From Xanthomonas sp. (lineage in GTDB: Bacteria; Pseudomonadota; Gammaproteobacteria; Xanthomonadales; Xanthomonadaceae), in the NCBI GenBank assembly GCA_018262705.1, contig JADFDQ010000002.1, positions 62,001 through 126,000 of the forward strand: DNA of 64,000 nucleotides, in the 5' to 3' direction. This document shows positions 14,813 through 23,456 of the stretch, piece after piece. The notes under the pieces are model-generated. The model searched no databases. It saw nothing but the letters and a program-made list of their open reading frames with translations, and was not told the DNA's origin. A program made the position numbers and the translations under genes. The stretch's first letter is position 1, and each line of letters opens with the position of its first letter.

Positions 14813-15421
14813 ATGGCCGAGCTGCCGCGCCACCTTCCCGCCGAAGAACGCCGACTCATTACGGTTGAAACCGTTGTCGAACTGGCTGCCGAACGCAATC
14901 CCAGCGAGATCACGACCACGGAGATCGCCGCAAGGATGGGCCTGACCCAAGGCGCGCTGTTCCGGCACTTTCCTACCAAGGACGCCATTGTCCAGGCGGT
15001 GATGAATTGGGTGTCGGAGCGCCTGCTCGCCAAAATCGACGCCGCGGTAGCCGGCGCCAAGGCTCCGCTGCCCGCTCTGGAAGCCATGTTCATGGCCCAC
15101 GTTGATTTTGTTGCCGACCACCCCGGCGTGCCGCGCATGCTGTTCGGCGAACTCCAGCGCGGCAAGGACAGCATCACCCGGCGTATGGTGCAGACCATGC
15201 TGCAGAACTATCGACAGCGGCTTCTCAGGCAATTTGAAGCCGGCAAGGGGCGCGGCGATCTCGATCCGAATCTGGAGATCGATGCGGCCATCTCGCTGTT
15301 CATCGGCACGGTGCAGGGCTTGGTCATGCAATCCCTCGTTGCCGGAAACGCCAAGGGCATCCGGCGCGAAGCGACCAGGGTGTTTGCCATCTATCGTCGC
15401 GGAATCGAGGCGCGCTCATGA
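14813..15421 (+). CDS. TetR-family transcriptional regulator
   Basis: The protein has 202 residues. A TetR helix-turn-helix occupies about residues 15-60 (ITTTEIAARMGLTQGALFRHFPTKDAIVQAV), followed by an all-helical ligand domain. The ATG at 14813 is preferred because the open frame starting at 14723 includes the likely promoter (14755-14782). It is the first gene of an apparent operon with a membrane-fusion protein, an ABC transporter and an outer-membrane channel, so it probably represses that exporter until a toxic ligand binds. Confidence 0.85.
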   Translation: MAELPRHLPAEERRLITVETVVELAAERNPSEITTTEIAARMGLTQGALFRHFPTKDAIVQAVMNWVSERLLAKIDAAVAGAKAPLPALEAMFMAHVDFVADHPGVPRMLFGELQRGKDSITRRMVQTMLQNYRQRLLRQFEAGKGRGDLDPNLEIDAAISLFIGTVQGLVMQSLVAGNAKGIRREATRVFAIYRRGIEARS

Positions 15422-15503
15422 ATGCAAGAACAGCCGCCAGTCCAACCCCCGGAACAGCCGGGCAACCAAACCCTTTCCGGTCTCGCGATGGAGGCGTCCG
15501 CCA

Positions 15504-16535
15504 ATGAGCACAGGCCGTCCCTCTCCCGCCGCCATGCGCAAGCTGGCGGTCGCCGCCATCGCCCTTGTCCTTGTTGCCGTGGGGTGGCTCTGGATCCAGC
15601 GCCACAACGGCGGCGAACCGACTTTGCGCCTTTACGGAAACGTCGACATCCGCGAAGTGCAGCTCAACTTCCGCCAACCCGGCCGGATCGCTGCGATGGC
15701 CTTCGAAGAAGGCGACCGCGTCAAGGCGGGGGCTGCGATGGCGGTGCTGGATGATGGCCCGCTCAAGGATGCGCTGGCGGCCGCCGATGCCGCAGTTGCG
15801 GTTGCCGAAGCGGAACGCGACAAGCTGCGCAACGGGCTGCGTCCGCAGGAAATCGTCCGCGCGCAGGAGGCGTTGCGTCAGGCGCGCGCGCTGGCAACGG
15901 AAACCGATCGCAATCTGCAACGGCAAACCGGACTGCTTGCAACCGGGGCGACCAGCCAGCGCAGCGTTGATGCGGCGCGGGCAGCGCAGGAACAGGCCGC
16001 TGCCGGCGTGAATTCGGCGCGGGCCGCCTTGTCACAAGCCAACGAGGGCGCACGAAAAGAGGACATTGCTGCCGCCGAGTCGCGTCTGGCCGCAACCGCA
16101 GCGGCGCGCGCACAAGCGGCGACCGCGCTCGCCGATGCTACGTTGCGGGCGCCCAGTCCGGGCACCGTCCTGGCGCGTGTACTCGAACCCGGCAGCATGG
16201 TGACCAGCCAGAGCCATGTCTACAGCCTGAGTCTGGATCGCCCCGTCTACGTCCGCGCCTATGTCGGCGAGACAGAGCTGGGGAAAATTGCGCCTGGCAC
16301 CCGCGTCACCGTGCGTAGCGACAGCAGCAACACGGTGTATCACGGCCAGATCGGCTTCATTTCCCCGCGCGCCGAGTTCACGCCAAAGACCGTTGAAACC
16401 ACCGATCTGCGAACCGATCTCGTCTATCGCCTGCGCATCGTGATTGGCGATGCCGACGCCGCCCTTCTGCAAGGGATGCCGGTCACCATCGACGTTGACG
16501 CCACCGCCGACGGCGCGACTGCGGACAGGCACTGA
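15504..16535 (+). CDS. HlyD/YbhG-type membrane fusion protein
   Basis: The protein has 343 residues. One N-terminal membrane helix (about 14-32) is followed by a biotinyl-lipoyl-like half (GNVDIREVQLNFRQPGRI), a long alanine- and glutamine-rich coiled-coil hairpin (about 90-205), the second lipoyl half (LRAPSPGTVLARVLEPGSMV) and a beta-barrel. Such adaptors bridge an inner-membrane transporter and an outer-membrane channel. The ATG has GGAGG upstream, while the long frame back to 15102 is a shadow of the regulator gene. The stop is one base from the next ATG. Confidence 0.88.
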   Translation: MSTGRPSPAAMRKLAVAAIALVLVAVGWLWIQRHNGGEPTLRLYGNVDIREVQLNFRQPGRIAAMAFEEGDRVKAGAAMAVLDDGPLKDALAAADAAVAVAEAERDKLRNGLRPQEIVRAQEALRQARALATETDRNLQRQTGLLATGATSQRSVDAARAAQEQAAAGVNSARAALSQANEGARKEDIAAAESRLAATAAARAQAATALADATLRAPSPGTVLARVLEPGSMVTSQSHVYSLSLDRPVYVRAYVGETELGKIAPGTRVTVRSDSSNTVYHGQIGFISPRAEFTPKTVETTDLRTDLVYRLRIVIGDADAALLQGMPVTIDVDATADGATADRH

Positions 16536-16536
16536 G

Positions 16537-18309
16537 ATGGCCGCCGCACGCATCCCAAACCCTGCGCCAGCGCCCCTTGGCGTTGGTGCGGCGGTGGTCA
16601 TACATGGCCTTCACAAGCGTTTTGGAAAGGTGCATGCGCTGCGCGATCTGAGTGCGCAGATCCGTTACGGCCAACTGACCGGCCTTGTCGGCCCCGACGG
16701 TGCCGGCAAAACCACGCTGCTGCGAATCCTGACCGGGCTTCTGGTTCCCGATGCCGGCAGCGCGCGTCTGGCCGGTTTCGATGTCGTCGTCGACAACGAT
16801 GCGATCCATGTCGCCAGCGGCTACATGCCGCAGCGCTTCGGCTTGTACGAAGACTTGTCGGTCATGGAGAACATGCGGCTCTATGCGAATCTTCGCAGCC
16901 TCGATCCCGAAAAGGCTCCCGAGCTGTTCGCCGAGTTGCTCGAGTTCACGCGGCTGGCGCCGTTTACCAAGCGTCTCGCCGGCAAACTGTCCGGTGGCAT
17001 GAAGCAAAAACTCGGCCTGGCCTGCGCCCTGATGGCAAGACCGAAAGTATTGCTTCTGGATGAGCCCGGCGTGGGGGTCGACCCGGTCAGTCGCCAGGAT
17101 CTGTGGCGAATGGTGCAGGCGCTCACCGACGAAGGCATGGCGGTGGTCTGGTCCACTGCCTATCTTGACGAGGCCGAGCGCTGCGACAGCGTGCTGCTTT
17201 TGAACGAAGGCAAACTGGAATTCGACGGGCCTCCGTCCGAGCTGACCGGGCGGCTGTCCGGACGCAGTTTTCGGCTTGAGAACGTTGGAGCGCGGCGCCG
17301 TGCTGTGCTTGCGACTGCGCTCGACCTGCCCGCCGTCGGCGATGGCGTGATTCAGGGCAACGGCGTGCGTATCGTGCTGCGCGACGGCGCCGACCCGGCC
17401 CGGGTGCAAGCGCTCGCCTTGGCCGAGGCGGTGCAGCTCACGGCGGTACCGGCGCGCTTCGAGGATGCTTTCATCGACCTGCTTGGCGGCGGCCCGGGCG
17501 GCACCTCGGCACTGGCCGAGCGGCTCGTTGCGGTCGAACTCGACAGCGAAGTCGCCGTATCCTGCAGCCATTTGACCAAGCGTTTCGGCGAGTTCACCGC
17601 CACCGACGACGTCAGCTTCGACGTGCGCAAGGGTGAAATCTTCGGCCTGCTCGGCCCCAACGGCGCCGGCAAATCGACCACCTTCAAGATGTTGTGCGGC
17701 CTGCTCAAGCCAAGCCATGGCGATGCGCAGGTGGCGGGCGTGGATCTGCGCCGGGCTACCGGCGCCGCCAAATCCAGGCTCGGCTACATGGCGCAGAAGT
17801 TCTCGCTGTACGGGCTGCTGTCGGTGCGGCAAAACCTTGAGTTTTCCGCTGGAGTGTATGGACTCGTTGGCGCGCCGCGGCAGGCGCGAATCGACGAAAT
17901 GATCGAAACCTTCGGGCTTGCCCCATGGCTCGATTCGGCTCCGGATTCGCTGCCGTTGGGTTTTCGGCAGCGCCTCGCACTGGCCTGTGCGTTGATGCAC
18001 CGACCGCCGGTGCTGTTCCTCGACGAGCCAACCTCGGGCGTCGATCCGATCACCCGCCGGGAGTTTTGGACCCACATCAATGGATTGGCCCGCAAGGGAG
18101 TGACGATCATGGTCACCACCCATTTCATGGATGAAGCCGAGTACTGCGATCGGGTCGCCATGCTCTATCGGTCGAAACTGATTGCTCTCGACACGCCCGA
18201 CGCGCTCAAGCGCAGCGCCATCGACGCCAGGCGTCCCGACCCATCCATGGAGGACGCCTTTATCCATCTGATCGAGACGGTCGACCAACGCGAGGCGCTG
18301 GCAGCATGA
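16537..18309 (+). CDS. ybhF: ABC exporter ATPase with two nucleotide-binding domains (YbhF-like)
   Basis: The protein has 590 residues and contains two ABC ATPase domains in tandem. The first has Walker A GPDGAGKTT (one Asp in place of the usual Asn), signature LSGGMKQKLGLACALM and Walker B VLLLDEPGVGVDP. The second has GPNGAGKST, a weaker signature LPLGFRQRLALACALM and VLFLDEPTSGVDP. It should energise the two permeases encoded next, YbhS and YbhR. The ATG lies one base after the adaptor stop, and its own stop overlaps the ybhS ATG. Confidence 0.92.
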   Translation: MAAARIPNPAPAPLGVGAAVVIHGLHKRFGKVHALRDLSAQIRYGQLTGLVGPDGAGKTTLLRILTGLLVPDAGSARLAGFDVVVDNDAIHVASGYMPQRFGLYEDLSVMENMRLYANLRSLDPEKAPELFAELLEFTRLAPFTKRLAGKLSGGMKQKLGLACALMARPKVLLLDEPGVGVDPVSRQDLWRMVQALTDEGMAVVWSTAYLDEAERCDSVLLLNEGKLEFDGPPSELTGRLSGRSFRLENVGARRRAVLATALDLPAVGDGVIQGNGVRIVLRDGADPARVQALALAEAVQLTAVPARFEDAFIDLLGGGPGGTSALAERLVAVELDSEVAVSCSHLTKRFGEFTATDDVSFDVRKGEIFGLLGPNGAGKSTTFKMLCGLLKPSHGDAQVAGVDLRRATGAAKSRLGYMAQKFSLYGLLSVRQNLEFSAGVYGLVGAPRQARIDEMIETFGLAPWLDSAPDSLPLGFRQRLALACALMHRPPVLFLDEPTSGVDPITRREFWTHINGLARKGVTIMVTTHFMDEAEYCDRVAMLYRSKLIALDTPDALKRSAIDARRPDPSMEDAFIHLIETVDQREALAA

Positions 18310-19472
18310 GCGCGCCCGCCGCACCTGCCGTCGTCGGCGCTGGCGCACTGCGGCATTTCGACCGCCGCCGCCTGCTGGCGCTGGTGCGCAAGGAAAGCCT
18401 GCAGGCGCTGCGCGATCCGTCCACCTTGCTGATCGCTTTCGTGTTGCCGGTGGTGTTGCTGCTTCTGTTTGCCTATGCGGTATCGCTGGATGCGCGCCAT
18501 GTGCGCATCGGCGTGGTCGTCGAGTCGCCGTCTCCGGCCGCACAGTCACTGGCAAACGCCTTCGCCGGCACCCGCTATCTGGATGTCCGGTTTGCGCACG
18601 ACCGCCGCGAGGTCTCCGGGCAGGTCGTTTCCGGCGCTTTACGCGGCTTCGTGGTGATCCCGCAGGACTTCGAACAGCGTCTCGCCGCGCGCGGCAGCCA
18701 GCCGCTGGTGCAGATCATTACCGACGGGTCGCAGCCCAACACCGCCAACTTCGTTTCCAACTACGCTCAGGGGGTCATCCAGACCTGGCGCCGCGGGAGC
18801 CAGCACGTTCCGGCGCAAGCATCTGCGGTTGCGCTGGAACCGCGCTACTGGTTCAACCCGGAGCTGGAAAGCCGGCGTGCGCTGGTGCCCGGCGCGATCG
18901 CCATCGTCATGACCATCATCGGCACCATGCTCACCGCGCTCGTGGTTGCACGCGAGTGGGAGCGCGGCACCATGGAGGCGGTGCTGTCCACGCCGGCAAC
19001 GGTCGCCGAGATCCTGATCGGAAAGCTGCTGCCTTATTTCGTTCTCGGAATGCTGTCCACTCTGGTTTCGGCGGGGTTGGCGGTGTTCGTGTTCGGCGTT
19101 CCGCTGCATGGCTCGTTGCCGGCACTGATGGTTTTGTCCGCCGTGTTCATGGTCCCCGCGCTTGGCCAGGGCCTGCTGATCTCATCGCTTGCCCGCAACC
19201 AGTTTCTTGCGGCCCAGATCGCGCTGTTTTCCGGCTTTCTTCCCGCCTTCATGCTGTCCGGATTCCTGTTTGAAATCGACGCCATGCCGGCCTGGATCCG
19301 GGCAATCACCTGGTTGATTCCCGCGCGCTATTTCGTGGCATCGCTCAAGACCGTCTTTCTTGCCGGCGATCTGTGGTCGGTGTTCCTGCCGAATCTTCTG
19401 GCGATGGCGGCGATCGGAACGGTGTTCTTCCTTCTGGCCAAGCGCGCCACCCGCAAGAATCTGGAACCCTGA
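18306..19472 (+). CDS. ybhS: ABC-2 type permease (YbhS-like)
   Basis: The protein has 388 residues. An N-terminal membrane helix (about 38-58) and a large extracytoplasmic domain to about 190 precede five C-terminal helices. The EWERGTMEAVLSTPATVAEILIGKLLPYF segment is typical of ABC-2 permeases. It pairs with YbhR to form the membrane part of a drug or cation exporter. The start overlaps the ATPase stop by 4 bp, and three bases separate its stop from the ybhR ATG. Confidence 0.9.
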   Translation: MSAPAAPAVVGAGALRHFDRRRLLALVRKESLQALRDPSTLLIAFVLPVVLLLLFAYAVSLDARHVRIGVVVESPSPAAQSLANAFAGTRYLDVRFAHDRREVSGQVVSGALRGFVVIPQDFEQRLAARGSQPLVQIITDGSQPNTANFVSNYAQGVIQTWRRGSQHVPAQASAVALEPRYWFNPELESRRALVPGAIAIVMTIIGTMLTALVVAREWERGTMEAVLSTPATVAEILIGKLLPYFVLGMLSTLVSAGLAVFVFGVPLHGSLPALMVLSAVFMVPALGQGLLISSLARNQFLAAQIALFSGFLPAFMLSGFLFEIDAMPAWIRAITWLIPARYFVASLKTVFLAGDLWSVFLPNLLAMAAIGTVFFLLAKRATRKNLEP

Positions 19473-19475
19473 GCG

Positions 19476-20600
19476 ATGACGATGCTGTCCCGCTATTTCG
19501 CCCTGCCCCGGCTGCGCGCACAGTTCATCAAGGAAGTGCTCAGCCTGCTGCGCGACCCGCGCAGCCGGATGGTTGTGTTTGTTCCGCCGATCCTGCAATT
19601 GCTGGTGTTTGCGTTCGCGGCCACGCTGGAAGTGCGCAATGTCGACATTGCCGTGCATGATCAGGATGCCGGGCGCTGGTCGCACGAGCTGGAGCTGCGG
19701 CTCGACAGCGCGCAGTTCATCCACCGGGTGCTGCGGGTGGACAGCAGCGCCGATCTGCACCGTTTGATCGAGAGCGGCAAGGTGATCGCCGCCCTCGACG
19801 TTCCTGCGGACTTTTCGCGCAGGGTCGCCGCCGGTGACACGGCTCCGGTACAAGTGCTGGTGGACGGACGGCGCAGCAATTCCGGGCAAATCGCCGTCGG
19901 CTATCTGTCCGCGATCGTTTCCGACATGGCCGCCGACAGCGGCGCGGGGATCGCACTGTCTTCGCCTGCGGCGGTACGCCACTGGTTCAATCCGAATCTG
20001 GTCTACCGCTGGTACATCGTTCCCGGACTGACCGGCATCCTCGCGCTGTTCAGCGCACTGCTGATCACGTCGCTGTCGATTGCGCGCGAACGCGAGCTGG
20101 GCACCTTCGATCAGCTGCTGGTTTCGCCAACCTCGACGCCTGAAATCATCATTTCAAAATCACTGCCGGCGCTGGCCGTCGGAACCGCACTGGGCTTGTT
20201 CATGATCGCGGCAGCGGTGTTTGTGTTCGGAATTCCTTTCACCGGATCCTTCGCGCTTTTGCTGGTCGGCATGCTGCTGTTCATTTTGTCGGTGGTCGGA
20301 ATCGGCCTGATGATCTCTGCGGTCAGCGCAACCCAGCAACAGGCAATCCTTGGCGCGTTCGCAATCGGCGTACCGTCGGTGCTGATGTCGGGTTTCGCCA
20401 CGCCGGTCGAAAACATGCCGATCCTGCTGCAGTGGTTGGCGCAAGCGATTCCGCTCACCCACTTCCTGATCATCATCGAGGCGAGTTTCCTCAAGGCCGC
20501 GCCTCCGGGCGACATCCTCGCCAGCCTGTGGCCTTTGGTCTTGATCGCTGCCGCAACGCTTGTCATGGCCACTATTGCCATTCGAGGCCGTCTGCAATGA
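19476..20600 (+). CDS. ybhR: ABC-2 type permease (YbhR-like)
   Basis: The protein has 374 residues with the same layout as its partner: an N-terminal helix, an extracytoplasmic domain (about 50-180), then five helices. The family segment ERELGTFDQLLVSPTSTPEIIISK is present. It is expected to form a heterodimer with YbhS. The stop overlaps the following channel gene as ATGA, so adaptor, ATPase, both permeases and outer-membrane channel are read as one unit. Confidence 0.9.
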   Translation: MTMLSRYFALPRLRAQFIKEVLSLLRDPRSRMVVFVPPILQLLVFAFAATLEVRNVDIAVHDQDAGRWSHELELRLDSAQFIHRVLRVDSSADLHRLIESGKVIAALDVPADFSRRVAAGDTAPVQVLVDGRRSNSGQIAVGYLSAIVSDMAADSGAGIALSSPAAVRHWFNPNLVYRWYIVPGLTGILALFSALLITSLSIARERELGTFDQLLVSPTSTPEIIISKSLPALAVGTALGLFMIAAAVFVFGIPFTGSFALLLVGMLLFILSVVGIGLMISAVSATQQQAILGAFAIGVPSVLMSGFATPVENMPILLQWLAQAIPLTHFLIIIEASFLKAAPPGDILASLWPLVLIAAATLVMATIAIRGRLQ

Positions 20601-22108
20601 ACCGTTTTCGCAAACGCAAAACTCCGCACGCAGCGCTTGCGTCTGCGCGCATCCCCGTCGCAATGGCCTGCGCGCTGCTGCTTGGCGCCTGCGCCACGGT
20701 GGGCCCCGACTACCACTCGGCGCCGCCGGTGACGGTGGGCAGCGGCTGGGCGGTGCCGGACACGGACACCGGGACGCCGGAAAACCTGGCGCAATGGTGG
20801 CGAACGCTGGGCGATCCGGAGCTCGATCGTCTGGTGACCGCCGCGCTGGCGCAAAACCTGGACTTGCAACAGGCGCAAGCTCGCATCCAGGAAGCGCGCG
20901 CGCTGCGCGATCGCGCCGCTGGCGGCCTGGCGCCGGTGGTGCAGGCGGGCGTCAGTGTCAACCGCCGCCGCCAGAGCGACAACGGCCCGCTGCCGATCGG
21001 CAATATCCCGGGGATGGATGCAACCCAGACCATTCGCGACGCCGGATTCGATGCGACCTGGGAGCTCGATCTGTTCGGCGGCCAGCGCCGCGCTCTGGAA
21101 AGTGCGACTGCGCAAATGGAGGCTCGCCATGCCGACGCCGAAGGCCTGCGCGTCCGCGTGGTCGCGGAGGTTGCGCGCGCCTGGTTCAGCGCTAGCGGCG
21201 CAGGCGAGGAACTGCGCATCCAGCGCGAGCTCGTATCCAGCCTGCAGCAATCGCTCGACCTGACCCGTGCCCGCGCAGCTGCCGGCGATGCGTCTGCGGC
21301 GGATGTCGAAATGGCGCGCGCGCAGTGGGCTGGCGCACGCGCCGCGCAGCCGACGATTGCTGCGCGCCAGCGTGCGGCCCTGCTCGGCCTTGCCGTGCTG
21401 CTGGGCGAACCACCGGAGACCGAACTCGAATTGCTGGAGGCGCCGTCTCCCGGACTTTCGCTGCATCCGATGCCGGTCGGCGAACGCGCCGACTTGCTGC
21501 GCAGGCGTCCTGATGTGTATTCCGCCGAACGCCGGCTTGCGGCAAGCACGGCCGAGATCGGCGTAGCCACCGCCGAACTGTTCCCGAAGCTGACGATCGG
21601 CGCCAGCGGCGGGTTTCAGGCCGTGACCGGCGCCGACTGGTTCGATCGATCCAGCGGGCGCTTCTCGGTGCTTCCGGTGTTGTCGTGGCGGGTGTTCGAC
21701 GGCGGCCGCGTTCGCGCCGAGATCCGTGCTCGTGAAGCAGGCGCACGCCAGGCCGCGTTGGGTTACGAACAGGCGGTACTGAACGCACTGGGCGATGCCG
21801 AGCAGTCGTTGGGTGATTACCACGCAGGCTTGAAAACGCTGGATGAGCGCGCCCAGGCGCTTGACGCCTCGCAACGGGTGATGGACTTCGCGCGAGCGCG
21901 CCATGCGGCAGGCGACATCTCGCGGCTTGAACTCCTCGCTTTCCAACGCCAGTTCCTCGACGCACAGACAGCCCACGCCCGAGCCCGCAGCGATGCGGCG
22001 ATCCAGTTGGTTGCCTTGTACAAGGCACTGGGCGGCGGCTGGGACGCGCCGCAACCGGTTGCCGGCGATTTCGAAACCAGCGTTGCTCCTCGCGACCCGT
22101 CCAACTGA
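20597..22108 (+). CDS. outer-membrane efflux lipoprotein (OprM/NodT family)
   Basis: The protein has 503 residues. A signal sequence ends in the lipobox LLGAC, so the mature protein starts with a lipid-modified cysteine. VGPDYHSAPP follows, as in OprM/NodT proteins, with two OEP repeats rich in coiled-coil helices (QARIQEARALRDRA; AELFPKLTIGASGGF). It should form the trimeric outer-membrane duct for the YbhFSR-type exporter encoded upstream. The open frame before 20597 is a shadow. Confidence 0.9.
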   Translation: MNRFRKRKTPHAALASARIPVAMACALLLGACATVGPDYHSAPPVTVGSGWAVPDTDTGTPENLAQWWRTLGDPELDRLVTAALAQNLDLQQAQARIQEARALRDRAAGGLAPVVQAGVSVNRRRQSDNGPLPIGNIPGMDATQTIRDAGFDATWELDLFGGQRRALESATAQMEARHADAEGLRVRVVAEVARAWFSASGAGEELRIQRELVSSLQQSLDLTRARAAAGDASAADVEMARAQWAGARAAQPTIAARQRAALLGLAVLLGEPPETELELLEAPSPGLSLHPMPVGERADLLRRRPDVYSAERRLAASTAEIGVATAELFPKLTIGASGGFQAVTGADWFDRSSGRFSVLPVLSWRVFDGGRVRAEIRAREAGARQAALGYEQAVLNALGDAEQSLGDYHAGLKTLDERAQALDASQRVMDFARARHAAGDISRLELLAFQRQFLDAQTAHARARSDAAIQLVALYKALGGGWDAPQPVAGDFETSVAPRDPSN

Positions 22109-22423
22109 CCGCAACGTTTCGCGATCGCGATGCCTCGGCCCGACAACACTACGGTTTCCCGGCGCCGGCCACGGCGGTTGCCCCCGCAGTAGCCGATAAC
22201 ACGCTGGCGCCGCCTACCTTGCCACCGGATTTGCGATCCAATCCCGACCCGTCAGTTGACGGCGCCTGGGCCGGCACGGCTAGCGGCGAGCCGACGCCAG
22301 CAACGGAAACCCGCCATCCGCAGCACGCAGGGCAGTCGCTCGACCCGGGCGCGACCATTGCACAAGCTCCGGATGGACTCGCGCGGCGTTGACCACAGTT
22401 GATGCCGATCGAATCGACATGCG
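22109..22423. other. intergenic region without supported gene
   Basis: One plus-strand frame stays open for about 80 codons (proline- and alanine-rich) to a stop near 22390, but it has no start codon or ribosome site. Nothing else is recognisable. Confidence 0.4.
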
Positions 22424-22867
22424 CTAAAACCCCCTGCACACCGTCCGCACCGTCGCATCCGTGCGGCTGAGCTGTTCATAGGTACGCGACAACCCAATAC
22501 GATCCAGTTCCGCGCGGCGCCGAGCCTTGGCCGAACGGCACTGTTCGCTGGGACTGGACGGCCTGGCAGTGAGGCGCGTTTGTCGGTAACGCGACCGGCC
22601 GGTGCCGCGGCGGCTGCCGTAGAGCGGGCGATAGCGGAACAGCTGCGGTCGCGCGGCAGGATCCGGTGCGGGATCAGGCTGGTAGTCCACGCTGCGGTCG
22701 AGCCGGCTGCCGGGCGCGCAACTCAGATTCTGATAGCTGACCGCGCCGTTCGGCTTGACGCAGCGGTACAAGGTTTCGGCACGCGCGGTTTGCGGCGACA
22801 AAATGAACTGCCACGCCAGCAGCAGGATCAGCAATTTGACGGCGGTTGGCAGAAACATGGCGGGCAT
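22424..22867 (-). CDS. secreted DUF4124-domain protein
   Basis: The protein has 147 residues. A hydrophobic signal segment (about 9-30) is followed by the DUF4124 motif YRCVKPNGAVSYQNLSC with its paired cysteines, then a basic, arginine-rich C-terminal half with a RRAELDRIGLSRTYEQL helix. DUF4124 proteins are small periplasmic proteins of unknown function, common in xanthomonads. The gene stands alone, about 100 bp downstream of the cueR stop on the same strand. Confidence 0.75.
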   Translation of the reverse strand: MPAMFLPTAVKLLILLLAWQFILSPQTARAETLYRCVKPNGAVSYQNLSCAPGSRLDRSVDYQPDPAPDPAARPQLFRYRPLYGSRRGTGRSRYRQTRLTARPSSPSEQCRSAKARRRAELDRIGLSRTYEQLSRTDATVRTVCRGF

Positions 22868-22968
22868 TCCATGGCGGTGTGCCGATAGAATCCGCGACCT
22901 GACGGCCGCCGTCCTTCGGTCAAAGCAGCAGTGCAGGATCGGAAAACGCCGCGATCGAACCGGGGCAA

Positions 22969-23439
22969 TCAGTGCTTGTGACAGTCAGGTCGAACCACGC
23001 CATCGGCCAGATCGTCCAGAATCGGACAGCTCGGCCGGTCGTCGCCGTGGCATTGCTTGGCCAGCGTTTCCAGCGTGCGCCGCATGGCCTGCATTTCGCG
23101 GATCCTTGCGCCCAGTTCGGCCGCGTGGGCGCGCGCCAGTTTATTGACCTCGGCGCTGGCGCGGCTCGGGTTGTCCCACAGTGCCAGCAGTTCGCGGATC
23201 TGATCCAGCGAGAAACCCAGCGATCGCGCCCTGCGGATGAAGCGCAGCCGGTGCAGGTCGGCGTCGCTGTACAGGCGATAGTTGGCGAAGGTGCGCGCGG
23301 CTTCCGGCATCAAGCCGATGCCCTCGTAGTGGCGGATCATCTTGCTGGAGATGCCGCTCTGTTCGGACGCCTGCCCGATGTTGTGCATGCCCTGCCCCAG
23401 CGCGTCGGCAAGTTCGGGGCGGATCGGTTTCGTGGCCAT
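22969..23439 (-). CDS. cueR: CueR-type copper-responsive MerR regulator
   Basis: The protein has 156 residues. A MerR helix-turn-helix (HNIGQASEQSGISSKMIRHYEGIGLMPEAART) is followed by a dimerisation helix and a metal-binding loop with two cysteines, CHGDDRPSC, and a histidine-containing C-terminus. The two-cysteine loop spacing is that of Cu(I)/Ag(I)/Au(I) sensors. The ATG at 23439 has GAGGA upstream and stands 17 bp after the copA stop, so the two form an operon. Operators matching each other stand before copA and before the divergent copper-chaperone gene. Confidence 0.85.
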   Translation of the reverse strand: MATKPIRPELADALGQGMHNIGQASEQSGISSKMIRHYEGIGLMPEAARTFANYRLYSDADLHRLRFIRRARSLGFSLDQIRELLALWDNPSRASAEVNKLARAHAAELGARIREMQAMRRTLETLAKQCHGDDRPSCPILDDLADGVVRPDCHKH

Positions 23440-23456
23440 AGTGTGTCCTCTTCGAC

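Noticed and set aside
16483-18555. 690-codon open frame on the minus strand
   Set aside because: It is the antisense of the two-domain ABC ATPase gene and the start of ybhS, produced by GC-rich codon bias.
22149-22439. 96-codon minus-strand frame after the efflux lipoprotein gene
   Set aside because: No ribosome site or recognisable motif; it overlaps the DUF4124 gene end.
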